NCBI RefSeq assembly: GCF_000338875.1
Contig: NZ_AOMO01000031.1
Span: 1 to 64,000, forward strand
DNA: 64,000 nt
Direction of reading: 5' to 3'
Source: Vibrio mimicus CAIM 602
GTDB taxonomy: Bacteria; Pseudomonadota; Gammaproteobacteria; Enterobacterales; Vibrionaceae
This document shows positions 54,680-63,166 of this stretch, piece after piece; the first letter of the stretch is position 1; every line of letters begins with the position of its first letter. A model generated the notes under the pieces. The model was not told where the DNA came from. It did no database searches and worked only from the letters and a program-made list of their open reading frames with translations. The translations under genes and the position numbers were made by a program.

Positions 54680-54784
54680 ATCGGGAAGATAGAGGAAGGA
54701 TGAGATCATGATCTCCAAGCACTTAGGGTTATAAGTCGTTTGGACTGATGTCATCCCGCCCAAATAGGCAGAGAGGGGTTAAGT

Positions 54785-55927
54785 ATGTTGGAACTCACCA
54801 CACAAGACATTCAATTGCAGCAGCATTTCGAGAACAAACAAGCTGCAATTCAAGGACTCGCACAAGCACTGACCGCAAAAGGTTTGGTCGCAGAAGGTTA
54901 TGCGCAAGGTATGCTCAATCGCGAAGCACAGCATTCTACTTACTTGGGGAATGGTATTGCGATTCCGCATGGAACCACCGATACCCGTGAACTGGTTAAA
55001 CAAACGGGTGTAACAGCGATGCATTTCCCACAAGGTTTAGATTGGGGAGATGGTAACCGTGTGTATGTGGCAATTGGTATTGCCGCAAAATCCGATGAAC
55101 ATTTAGGCATTCTTAAACAATTAACCAAGGTTTTATCTGCAGAAGGTGTTGAACAAGCTTTGCAACAAGCAAAAACAGCACAACAGATCATCACTGTAAT
55201 CAAAGGTGAAGCTCAACTGAGTGCCGATTTTGATGCTTCATTAATTCAACTGCAGTTTCCTGCCAGCGATATGGTGCAAATGAGTGCTGTAGCAGGTGGC
55301 CTACTGAGAAATACCGGATGCGCAGAAAGTGAATTTGTTGCCGACTTGGTCACTAAATCCCCTACTCACTTGGGTCGCGGTATTTGGCTGGTTGCCAGTG
55401 ACCGAGCAGTGAAACGCACAGGCATGTCGATCGTTACAACAGCAAACCATTGTGAATACGATCAGCAACCCGTTAAAGCGTTAATCGCTTTCTCTGTGTG
55501 TAACGATGCACACCAACCGCTTTTAAACAAAATCACCGAACTGGTGTTTCAGCAGCAACAAGAAAAACTACTGCAAGCTGATGTTAGTCAGCTGCTCAAT
55601 CTATTTACAGCGAATGCTGAAGAATCCACACCTGAGTCGGTTTCATCTGCTGAGCATAATGCGGTTTTCCGAATCAAAAATGCTCACGGTCTACACGCTC
55701 GCCCGGGTGCCATGTTAGTTGCAGAAGCGAAGAAATTTGAATCTACGATCCGAGTCTCCAATCTTGATGGTGATGGCCAAGTCGTGAATGCGAAAAGCTT
55801 GATGAAAGTGATCGCACTGGGCGTGAAGCACAATCATCAGCTTCAATTCAGTGCTGAAGGCCCTGATGCCGATGCTGCATTACAAGCCATAGGTGCTGCG
55901 ATTAATGCAGGCTTAGGTGAAGGTTAA
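54785..55927 (+). CDS. fruB: Fructose PTS EIIA-HPr fusion (DTP)
   Basis: The diphosphoryl transfer protein, which passes phosphate from EI to the fructose permease. The N-terminal EIIA domain has its active histidine in GIAIPHGTTDT (His62), a central modulator domain follows, and the C-terminal FPr domain (from about residue 287) has the HPr site AHGLHARPGAM. Length 380 fits. GAGGGG precedes the ATG at 54785. It is the first gene of fruB-fruK-fruA, divergent from fruR. Confidence 0.95.
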   Translation: MLELTTQDIQLQQHFENKQAAIQGLAQALTAKGLVAEGYAQGMLNREAQHSTYLGNGIAIPHGTTDTRELVKQTGVTAMHFPQGLDWGDGNRVYVAIGIAAKSDEHLGILKQLTKVLSAEGVEQALQQAKTAQQIITVIKGEAQLSADFDASLIQLQFPASDMVQMSAVAGGLLRNTGCAESEFVADLVTKSPTHLGRGIWLVASDRAVKRTGMSIVTTANHCEYDQQPVKALIAFSVCNDAHQPLLNKITELVFQQQQEKLLQADVSQLLNLFTANAEESTPESVSSAEHNAVFRIKNAHGLHARPGAMLVAEAKKFESTIRVSNLDGDGQVVNAKSLMKVIALGVKHNHQLQFSAEGPDADAALQAIGAAINAGLGEG

Positions 55928-55938
55928 GGAGCAGCGTT

Positions 55939-56892
55939 ATGACTAATAAAGTTGTCACTATAACCTTGAACCCGGCTCTGGATTTAACTGGCAGTATGGC
56001 TCAGCTCAATGTTGGCTCTGTGAGTTTGGTAGAGCAAAGCTCCCTCCATGCGGCTGGTAAAGGCGTCAACGTTGCGAAAGTACTGAGTGAGCTTGGTGCT
56101 GATGTGACTGTTACCGGTTTTCTTGGCCGTGATAATCAAGAGCTGTTTTGCCAATTGTTTGATGAACTTGGGGTGCGTGATGAGTTCATCCGTATTGCAG
56201 GAGCCACACGCATCAATGTCAAATTGGTTGAACAAAATGGCGCTGTCAGTGATATCAATTTCCCCGGCATTTCAGTCTCCCAGACTGATATTGAAGCCTT
56301 TGAAGCAACCTTACTGCGTTTAGCACAAGATCATGATTATTTTGTTCTCGCTGGGAGTCTGCCAAAAGGAATATCACCGCAACGCTGCGCAGGATGGATT
56401 GCCCAATTGCGTAGCATGAATAAGAAGGTGCTTTTCGACAGTAGCCGCGATGCTTTGATGGCAGGGTTGGATGCCAAACCATGGCTCATCAAACCTAACG
56501 ATGAAGAACTCGCCCAATGGTGTGGTCGCGAACTGTCGACATTAGCGGAATGCCAACATGCGGCATCTGAACTGGCACAAAAAGAGATTGAAAACATCGT
56601 CATCTCCATGGGAGCTGAGGGTGTGATGTGGCTAAACCAGAATGAATGGCTACATGCCAAACCACCCAAAATGCACGTGGTCAGCACTGTCGGAGCGGGC
56701 GATACACTTGTTGCCGGCTTATGTTGGGGACACATGCAACATATGGAAAAAGAACAATTGCTTCGTTTCGCTACTGCCCTATCTGCCCTTGCGGTAACGC
56801 AAGTCGGTGTGGGTATCAGCGATAGGGATCAACTCAATACTCTACAACAACAAATCAAAATATCCGCACTTCATCCTGTGATGAGTGCCTAA
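55939..56892 (+). CDS. fruK: 1-phosphofructokinase
   Basis: Phosphorylates fructose 1-phosphate to fructose 1,6-bisphosphate, and so also removes the FruR effector. A PfkB-family kinase of 317 residues with LNPALDLTGSM, GGKGVNVA-type AAGKGVNVAKVL, and the catalytic VGAGDTLVAG near the C-terminus. AAGGAG precedes the ATG, 11 bases after fruB, inside the fru operon. Confidence 0.95.
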   Translation: MTNKVVTITLNPALDLTGSMAQLNVGSVSLVEQSSLHAAGKGVNVAKVLSELGADVTVTGFLGRDNQELFCQLFDELGVRDEFIRIAGATRINVKLVEQNGAVSDINFPGISVSQTDIEAFEATLLRLAQDHDYFVLAGSLPKGISPQRCAGWIAQLRSMNKKVLFDSSRDALMAGLDAKPWLIKPNDEELAQWCGRELSTLAECQHAASELAQKEIENIVISMGAEGVMWLNQNEWLHAKPPKMHVVSTVGAGDTLVAGLCWGHMQHMEKEQLLRFATALSALAVTQVGVGISDRDQLNTLQQQIKISALHPVMSA

Positions 56893-56910
56893 GGACAGAA
56901 GGTCGTGAAT

Positions 56911-58647
56911 ATGAAAATAGCCATCGTAACCGCATGCCCAAGTGGCGTTGCTAACAGCATCATCGCTGCAGGTTTGTTGCAGCAAGCTTGTAAAACATTA
57001 GGTTGGGAAGCCGCCATTGAGTGTCACTCCTCGGTGATCTCAGGTCAAACCCTGACTGAAGACGAGATTCGTACCGCTGATCTTGTGGTACTCGCTACCA
57101 ATAGCACGCTGGATACTCAACGTTTTGTGGATAAAAAAGTCTATCAAAGCACTATCTCTGCTTGCACTTCTGATCCTGTGGCTTACCTTACTCAAGCAGC
57201 CGCACAAGCTACTGAACTGAGTGCTGATCAAGTAACACGCTATGAATCCCCTACTACAGCCACTGTGACTGCTAAGAAAATCGTCGCTATTACTGCTTGT
57301 CCTACGGGTGTTGCTCACACCTTTATGGCGGCTGAGGCTTTAGAAGCTGAAGCTACGCGTCAAGGCCACCAAATCAAAGTTGAAACTCGTGGTTCAGTGG
57401 GTGCAAAAAACCAACTGAGTGATCAAGATATCGCGGAAGCGGACTTGGTGATCATTGCGGCCGATATTGATGTACCTTTGGAACGCTTCCACGGCAAACA
57501 GCTTTACAAAACCAGCACAGGTTTAGCTTTGAAAAAAACGGCGCAAGAGATCAACAACGCATTTGCTCAAGCCAAAACCTTCTCTAGTACAGCAAATAGC
57601 AACAGCAGCGAAAAAACAGAAGAGAAAAAAGGTGTGTACAAGCACTTGATGACGGGCGTATCTCACATGCTGCCAGTAGTGGTTGCAGGTGGTCTTATTA
57701 TCGCGCTCTCTTTCGTTTTTGGTATCGAAGCGTTTAAAGAAGAAGGCACCTTAGCTGCTGCTCTGATGCAAATTGGTGGTGGATCTGCGTTCGCTTTAAT
57801 GATCCCAGTTTTAGCAGGTTACATCGCATTCTCGATTGCCGACCGTCCCGGATTGGCTCCTGGTTTGATTGGCGGCATGCTCGCCAGCTCAACTGGTGCG
57901 GGTTTCCTTGGGGGTATCGTGGCTGGTTTCTTAGCAGGTTACAGTGCGAAATTTATTGCGGATAAAGTCCAACTTCCACAGTCAATGGCTGCGCTTAAAC
58001 CTATCCTGATCATTCCTTTCATCGCGAGCTTATTCACGGGTCTTGTGATGATTTATGTGGTGGGTGGTCCAATGTCCAGCATCATGTCTGGCATGACAAC
58101 CTTCCTCAACAACATGGGTTCAGCTAACGCAGTTCTTCTGGGTATTGTGCTGGGTGCTATGATGTGTTTCGACCTTGGTGGCCCAGTGAACAAAGCCGCT
58201 TACACCTTTGGTGTGGGTCTGCTTGCTTCGCAAACTTATGCACCAATGGCCGCCATCATGGCAGCAGGTATGGTTCCAGCTTTGGGTATGGGGCTTGCCA
58301 CCTTCATCGCAAAAGATAAATTTGAAGCGAGTGAACGTGAAGCCGGTAAAGCTTCGTTTGTTCTGGGTCTGTGTTTTATCTCTGAAGGTGCTATTCCCTT
58401 TGCAGCGAAAGATCCAATGCGCGTGATCCCAGCTTGTATGGCAGGTGGAGCAGTGACTGGTGCGCTTTCTATGCTGTTCGGTGCAAAACTAATGGCTCCG
58501 CACGGTGGTCTATTCGTACTCTTGATTCCAAATGCCATTAGCCCTGTATTGCTTTACTTAGTTGCGATTGCCGTCGGTACTGCGATCACAGGTTTCGGTT
58601 ACGCTATGGTGAAACGCTCAGCACAAGCGAAAGTAGTTACCGCTTAA
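56911..58647 (+). CDS. fruA: Fructose PTS permease EIIBC (EIIB'-EIIB-EIIC)
   Basis: The membrane permease that imports and phosphorylates fructose to fructose 1-phosphate. Two EIIB-like domains are present: EIIB' with TACPSGVANSIIA and EIIB with the active cysteine in ITACPTGVAHTFMAAEAL. A charged linker (NSNSSEKTEEKKG) leads to the EIIC domain with about ten helices (GVSHMLPVVVAGGLIIALSF, SEGAIPFAAKDPMRV). ATG 56911 is preferred to a GTG at 56905 because of the AAGG spacing. It is the last gene of the operon, before a strong terminator. Confidence 0.95.
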   Translation: MKIAIVTACPSGVANSIIAAGLLQQACKTLGWEAAIECHSSVISGQTLTEDEIRTADLVVLATNSTLDTQRFVDKKVYQSTISACTSDPVAYLTQAAAQATELSADQVTRYESPTTATVTAKKIVAITACPTGVAHTFMAAEALEAEATRQGHQIKVETRGSVGAKNQLSDQDIAEADLVIIAADIDVPLERFHGKQLYKTSTGLALKKTAQEINNAFAQAKTFSSTANSNSSEKTEEKKGVYKHLMTGVSHMLPVVVAGGLIIALSFVFGIEAFKEEGTLAAALMQIGGGSAFALMIPVLAGYIAFSIADRPGLAPGLIGGMLASSTGAGFLGGIVAGFLAGYSAKFIADKVQLPQSMAALKPILIIPFIASLFTGLVMIYVVGGPMSSIMSGMTTFLNNMGSANAVLLGIVLGAMMCFDLGGPVNKAAYTFGVGLLASQTYAPMAAIMAAGMVPALGMGLATFIAKDKFEASEREAGKASFVLGLCFISEGAIPFAAKDPMRVIPACMAGGAVTGALSMLFGAKLMAPHGGLFVLLIPNAISPVLLYLVAIAVGTAITGFGYAMVKRSAQAKVVTA

Positions 58648-58663
58648 TCCTCACCTGAGATGA

Positions 58664-58698
58664 CAAAAAGCCAGTGGAAACCCACTGGCTTTTCTGTT
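58664..58698 (+). terminator. Terminator of the fru operon
   Basis: AAAAGCCAGTGG-AAA-CCCACTGGCTTTT followed by CTGTTTTT. Confidence 0.9.
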
Positions 58699-58783
58699 TT
58701 TGATAAATCCAATTTAAGAACATCACAGAAACCATTACCGACTAAACTTAAGTTAATTTTCTTCAGTCAGCGGTAAGACCACC

Positions 58784-60622
58784 ATGCAAAGTAGAGCTTA
58801 TGAAGTTAGTGCAAACCAATCCGAACAACTTCGTGTTCAAGAGCTTGAACATTACCTCACTGTGATCGAAGAAGGAGAATCCGAGCTTCACTCGTTGGTT
58901 AATCTGCTCGCCAAGTTATGTAAGACACCCTTTGGCGGTGTCAGTGTGGTGGATAACAACACAGTTTGGATCAAAGCTCATTACGGCATCGAAGCTTCAT
59001 GCCTACCTCGCGAAGGGGCTTTCTGTGCCGCAGCTGTGGATTGTAACCAAGATATTTTCTATGTCGAAAACACGCTGAAAGACTCTCGCTTTATCAATAA
59101 CCCTCTCGTACAAAGTGCGCCACAGATTCGGTTTTATGCCGCTGCGCCGATTTTCAGCTCAACGGGTTTTGCGATTGGAACACTTTGGATCATGGATACT
59201 AAACCACTGCAAATATCCGATGAAATCATCGTCATTCTCCGCAGTCTCAGCACTTATTTAACGCATATTCTCTACAGCCAATATCGTTGTGAAGTGACCC
59301 AATTACCAAACCGACTCGGATTCATCCGCCGCCTTCAAGCTCAGATCAACCTTAATCCCGATCAAAAGGTGTTTGTGGGCACGGCACATATTCAAAAGAT
59401 GAAATACTTAAGCATTATTTACGACAATGAAGTGAAAAACTCACTGATATTAGCTATGTCACAACGTTTAAGAAGCTTCCCTAATTGGACGTTGCTTTCT
59501 CACATTGGCGAGGGCAATTTTGCTTTTGCTTGGTTTGGAGAAGACAAACGCAGCGATGTAGAACGTCTGCTCGCAACACTGTGTGAACCAATCCCAATCA
59601 AAGACACTCTGGTCTCCATCACCGTTAACATCGGTATCACTTGTTCAAGCTCCGGCCAGTCTTCCTCGGTAGCGCTACTTGACCTTGCTGAATTGGCCTC
59701 ACATGAATGGAATAAAGCGGGTATCGCAAACGTACACTACGAGCAAGCCGACTGTAACAATGCCATGATTATGGCCGTTAGAGCCTGTCTGCACACCGAT
59801 AGCCTTGATAATTACATTACACCTTATTACCAGCCGCAGATTGACATTGCGAGCGGTGAGCTTGTGGGATTTGAAGCATTACTTCGCTGGCATAATCCGC
59901 AATTTCAAAACGTACCTTTACATCAGCTCTTTGAACTCATTGAAATCAATGGGATAGTGCCAGCCATCGATTTATTGATATTCAAGAAAGTGTGCGAGCA
60001 TATCTCACAATGGCGAGCTTCAGGCCTCACTTTACCTAAGATATCGACCAATATTTCTAGAACCACTTTGCAGACCAACCAGTTAACCAATCAGCTACTG
60101 ACGATTGCCGAAAAATATGGTCTGAGTCCCAACCTCTTTACCTTGGAGATTACTGAAAGTGGGGTTCCGCTTGAAGATCGCATCCTCTTCGAGCGCATCA
60201 ACACTTTGCGTCAGGCTGAGTTTAACATTGCGATTGATGACTTTGGTACCGGCATGTCGAACATCGCAACGCTCAAGAACATTGATAGCCAATTGTTGAA
60301 AGTAGATCGGCAATTTGCACATGGTGTTTCAGCCAATGGGCATATTGCTGCGCTGTTAAGACTGATTAAAGGTACCGCAGATTCATTGAACATCGCACTA
60401 CTTGTGGAAGGCATTGAAGAACAAGAGGATGTGGATTGGTTACGTTCTGCTGGAATAGATTTAGTACAAGGTTGGTATTTCGCCAAAGCATTAACCCCCG
60501 AACTCATACCTTCCGTGCTCAGTGAACTCCGCCAACAGCCAAAATTCCCTACCATTCAATTAAAAATCGAAAGTGTTAAACGAGTCTTTGAAAAATTAAC
60601 TCATCAAATGTTGTTGCGATAA
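58784..60622 (+). CDS. GAF-GGDEF(degenerate)-EAL phosphodiesterase
   Basis: A cytoplasmic cyclic di-GMP enzyme of 612 residues. An N-terminal GAF domain (about 15-160; VSVVDNNTVWIKAHYG, PREGAFCAAAV) senses an unknown ligand, a GGDEF domain (170-320) is degenerate with GEGNF instead of GGDEF, and the EAL domain (340-590) has GFEALLRW, TNISR, EITES, IDDFGTGMSN, LKVDR and VEGIE, so it is probably an active phosphodiesterase. No membrane helix is visible. CGGTAAGA precedes the ATG. Its place next to the fru operon appears to be conserved in V. cholerae. Confidence 0.9.
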   Translation: MQSRAYEVSANQSEQLRVQELEHYLTVIEEGESELHSLVNLLAKLCKTPFGGVSVVDNNTVWIKAHYGIEASCLPREGAFCAAAVDCNQDIFYVENTLKDSRFINNPLVQSAPQIRFYAAAPIFSSTGFAIGTLWIMDTKPLQISDEIIVILRSLSTYLTHILYSQYRCEVTQLPNRLGFIRRLQAQINLNPDQKVFVGTAHIQKMKYLSIIYDNEVKNSLILAMSQRLRSFPNWTLLSHIGEGNFAFAWFGEDKRSDVERLLATLCEPIPIKDTLVSITVNIGITCSSSGQSSSVALLDLAELASHEWNKAGIANVHYEQADCNNAMIMAVRACLHTDSLDNYITPYYQPQIDIASGELVGFEALLRWHNPQFQNVPLHQLFELIEINGIVPAIDLLIFKKVCEHISQWRASGLTLPKISTNISRTTLQTNQLTNQLLTIAEKYGLSPNLFTLEITESGVPLEDRILFERINTLRQAEFNIAIDDFGTGMSNIATLKNIDSQLLKVDRQFAHGVSANGHIAALLRLIKGTADSLNIALLVEGIEEQEDVDWLRSAGIDLVQGWYFAKALTPELIPSVLSELRQQPKFPTIQLKIESVKRVFEKLTHQMLLR

Positions 60623-60649
60623 AAAAGCCTCTGATAACAGAGGCTTGAA
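60618..60649. terminator. Terminator between convergent genes
   Basis: AAGCCTCTG-ATAA-CAGAGGCTT. On the minus strand it is followed by TTTTATC, so it is a strong terminator for the lipoprotein gene and also the likely end of the plus-strand gene. Confidence 0.85.
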
Positions 60650-60655
60650 TGCTGT

Positions 60656-61336
60656 TTATTGCTTATCATGGATAAAGCGACGTGACACATCCACCACCGC
60701 TACATCCTTAAAGAAACTGCGACCAAGCAATAATGGATAAGTGAGGTGTGTGCGATCTGCCAACGTAAACTCCGTTTGCTCTTTCAAATCACCAATCTGA
60801 ATCCACGCCACCACAACAGCACGACGTTGCGTTTTATCAGTACTGGACTGACGAATTCTCACCCAGCGCTCGACAGGCAAGCTCATTTCCTCACTGCGAA
60901 TATCGTCATGCTCGATGCGGAATTTCACCCAGTCCTGTCCATCCCGTTCGAAAGGAACAACGTCCACTGCACTGATTGAAGAAGTTGTTGCACCGGTATC
61001 AATACGCGCTTTAAAACTCTCTTTTAAGCCCGGAATGTATGCCCACTCTTTCTCACCCAGAATGATTTTGCCATCGGAAGTGCGTTTCGCTGTGGAAAAA
61101 TCGCCCTTCGATTTATCTTCTGTTTCCAGAGTATGTGCAGGCTCCAGAACAGGTAAAATCTCAGCCAAAGTGGTGTCATCAGCTGAAGCCGTTTCCGCTG
61201 ATTCCTCTACTGGCTTGACTTGCTGTTCAGAAGTTTCCGGCTTTTGCTCGGATACATTAGTCGTTGGTGTGGTGGCACAAGCCACCAACCCGCTACTTAA
61301 CATTAAAGACACTAACAACTTTAGTGGTTGACTCAT
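60656..61336 (-). CDS. Retropepsin-like zinc protease family lipoprotein
   Basis: A 226-residue lipoprotein (signal ending LVAC, cysteine near residue 20) with an acidic, disordered linker (30-90) and a C-terminal domain of the so-called ATP-dependent zinc protease family. The motif ARIDTGATTSSIS with the DTG aspartate and the later YPLLLGRSFF are typical of retropepsin folds. It should face the periplasm. Such proteins in gammaproteobacteria are poorly characterised. The ATG at 61336 defines a normal lipoprotein signal. Confidence 0.85.
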   Translation of the reverse strand: MSQPLKLLVSLMLSSGLVACATTPTTNVSEQKPETSEQQVKPVEESAETASADDTTLAEILPVLEPAHTLETEDKSKGDFSTAKRTSDGKIILGEKEWAYIPGLKESFKARIDTGATTSSISAVDVVPFERDGQDWVKFRIEHDDIRSEEMSLPVERWVRIRQSSTDKTQRRAVVVAWIQIGDLKEQTEFTLADRTHLTYPLLLGRSFFKDVAVVDVSRRFIHDKQ

Positions 61337-61393
61337 ATTTTCACCTAATCAAATACCACCCTTCCTGATTGGGTATGATTCTGTCATCTTCTT

Positions 61394-62575
61394 TTATGAC
61401 ACTCGAATAATCGAATTAGCCACGTATGGGATGTCTTTTTCAGTGAGCCCTGCGATATTGATACGTCCGTCTGCAACGCCATAAATCGCAAACTCCTCGC
61501 GTAAACGACTCATCTGTTCCGCCGAAAAGCCCAGTACAGTAAACATCCCTCTGTGGCTTTCGATGAAATCGAATTGTCGCGTATTGTGTTGATTTCTCAA
61601 CTCATTACACAAATTTTTGCGCAGACTTAACAAACGTTGCTGCATTTCACTCAGCTCTTGCTTCCAAATAGCCGTTAGCTGTTCGTCCCTTAACACCGTC
61701 TTGACTAAAGCAGCACCATGATCGGGCGGCATCGTATACGTTGAACGAGCCAAGGTGAGCATTTTGCCACGCGCATTGGTGACATCCTGTTGATTTTTAC
61801 CAATTACAATCGCGGCACCGGTTCGTTCACGGTACAAACCAAAATTCTTGGAACACGATGTGGTGATCAGCATTTCTTCCATGCGTTCAGCCATATAACG
61901 TAAGCCTTGTGCATCCTGATCCAGACCATCACCAAATCCTTGGTAAGCAATATCAACAAAAGGAATAAAGCCGTTTTTCTGCGCTAAATCCGTGATCGCT
62001 TGCCAAGCAGTAAAATCGATATCCGCGCCTGTCGGGTTATGGCAACAACCATGCAGCAAAACTACATCTTTGGGGCCCGCTTGCGCTAAATCTGCCAGCA
62101 TTTGTTCAGCATCAACCATTTTGGTGTCACGGCTGAAGTAACGGTAGTACCGTACTTTCAGGCCTGCGGCTTCCATCACAGGTTTATGGTTCACATAGCT
62201 TGGATCTGTAATCCACACTGTGGTTTCAGGCTGAGCAACTTTCATTAAGTCACCGAGCATACGTAACGCGCCACTCGCTCCCGGAGTTTGAATGGCAATA
62301 GTACGCTCACTATCCAGTGTAGAACCCAACACCAGGTGCATCATGCTTTGGTTGAATTCTTCACAACCTGCAAGACCCACGTAGGATTTGGTTTTCTGGC
62401 TTGCAACCACTTTATCTTGCGCCATCGCAACCGCACGCATGATAGGCGTTTCGCCAAGACTGTTTTTATATACACCAATGCCTAAATCCACTTTTTCTGG
62501 ACGTGGATCGTTTCGAAAGGCAACGGAGAGCGAAAGAATGGGATCTAGAACTGGTGCTGGTAAATGAGCAAACAT
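61394..62575 (-). CDS. tyrB: Aromatic-type amino acid aminotransferase
   Basis: A class I PLP aminotransferase of 393 residues, close to the AspC/TyrB group. Motifs include DLGIGVYKNSLGETPIM, LLHGCCHNPTGADID and the PLP lysine in TSCSKNFGLYRERTG. Which amino acids it prefers cannot be told with certainty; TyrB is a likely label. The ATG at 62575 (MFAHLPAPVLDPI) matches the family start; a GTG three codons upstream is too near the ribosome site. It lies beside nrdG on the same strand. Confidence 0.88.
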   Translation of the reverse strand: MFAHLPAPVLDPILSLSVAFRNDPRPEKVDLGIGVYKNSLGETPIMRAVAMAQDKVVASQKTKSYVGLAGCEEFNQSMMHLVLGSTLDSERTIAIQTPGASGALRMLGDLMKVAQPETTVWITDPSYVNHKPVMEAAGLKVRYYRYFSRDTKMVDAEQMLADLAQAGPKDVVLLHGCCHNPTGADIDFTAWQAITDLAQKNGFIPFVDIAYQGFGDGLDQDAQGLRYMAERMEEMLITTSCSKNFGLYRERTGAAIVIGKNQQDVTNARGKMLTLARSTYTMPPDHGAALVKTVLRDEQLTAIWKQELSEMQQRLLSLRKNLCNELRNQHNTRQFDFIESHRGMFTVLGFSAEQMSRLREEFAIYGVADGRINIAGLTEKDIPYVANSIIRVS

Positions 62576-62694
62576 GAAAGTCACAACCCTTTGAAATCCA
62601 AGTAACGACCTTCAAGTTAAACCAGATGAGCAAAAACAGAAAGGGATTTTTGAGTACAGCGCAGCAGAAAGACGGCTGCGCTTTTCCATTTTGA

Positions 62695-63162
62695 TTACAG
62701 CTTGAAATGATGAATGATTTGATTGGCACTTCCTCGCCATTCAAGCATGGGATCGGCCAGAGCTTGTTCAAACTTACCGTCCACCAGCACATCCAGATAA
62801 GGCAAGAGCTGCTTTTGTTGCTCATTTAACTCATGCAACTGATACCCAGTCCATAACCAGATATCTTTGGTCGGGCACTCCTCTTTCACCCGACGCACAA
62901 GTTTAAGTACAGCTTCAAGGTTAGCTGGATGAAGAGGATCGCCTCCGGAAAGTGACAGCCCGCGCCGCTTGATCCGAGTATCATTCAAATCGGCGATAAT
63001 ACGATCTTCAAGCTCTTGGGTGTAAGGATGCCCTGATGACAATGACCAAGTACTTTGGTTGTAGCATCCTTTGCATTGATGCACGCAACCGGAGACAAAC
63101 AGCGTGCAGCGTGTCCCCGGACCGTTAACCACATCAATCGGATAATATTGATGGTAATTCAT
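62695..63162 (-). CDS. nrdG: Anaerobic ribonucleotide reductase-activating protein
   Basis: A radical SAM enzyme that installs the glycyl radical on NrdD. The [4Fe-4S] motif is C26-x3-C30-x2-C33 in SGCVHQCKGCYN, with NGPGTRCTLFVSG and the SGGDPL motif after it. It has 155 residues as usual. The gene starts four bases after nrdD ends, so the two are co-translated. It acts when oxygen is absent. Confidence 0.96.
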   Translation of the reverse strand: MNYHQYYPIDVVNGPGTRCTLFVSGCVHQCKGCYNQSTWSLSSGHPYTQELEDRIIADLNDTRIKRRGLSLSGGDPLHPANLEAVLKLVRRVKEECPTKDIWLWTGYQLHELNEQQKQLLPYLDVLVDGKFEQALADPMLEWRGSANQIIHHFKL

Positions 63163-63166
63163 AGTG

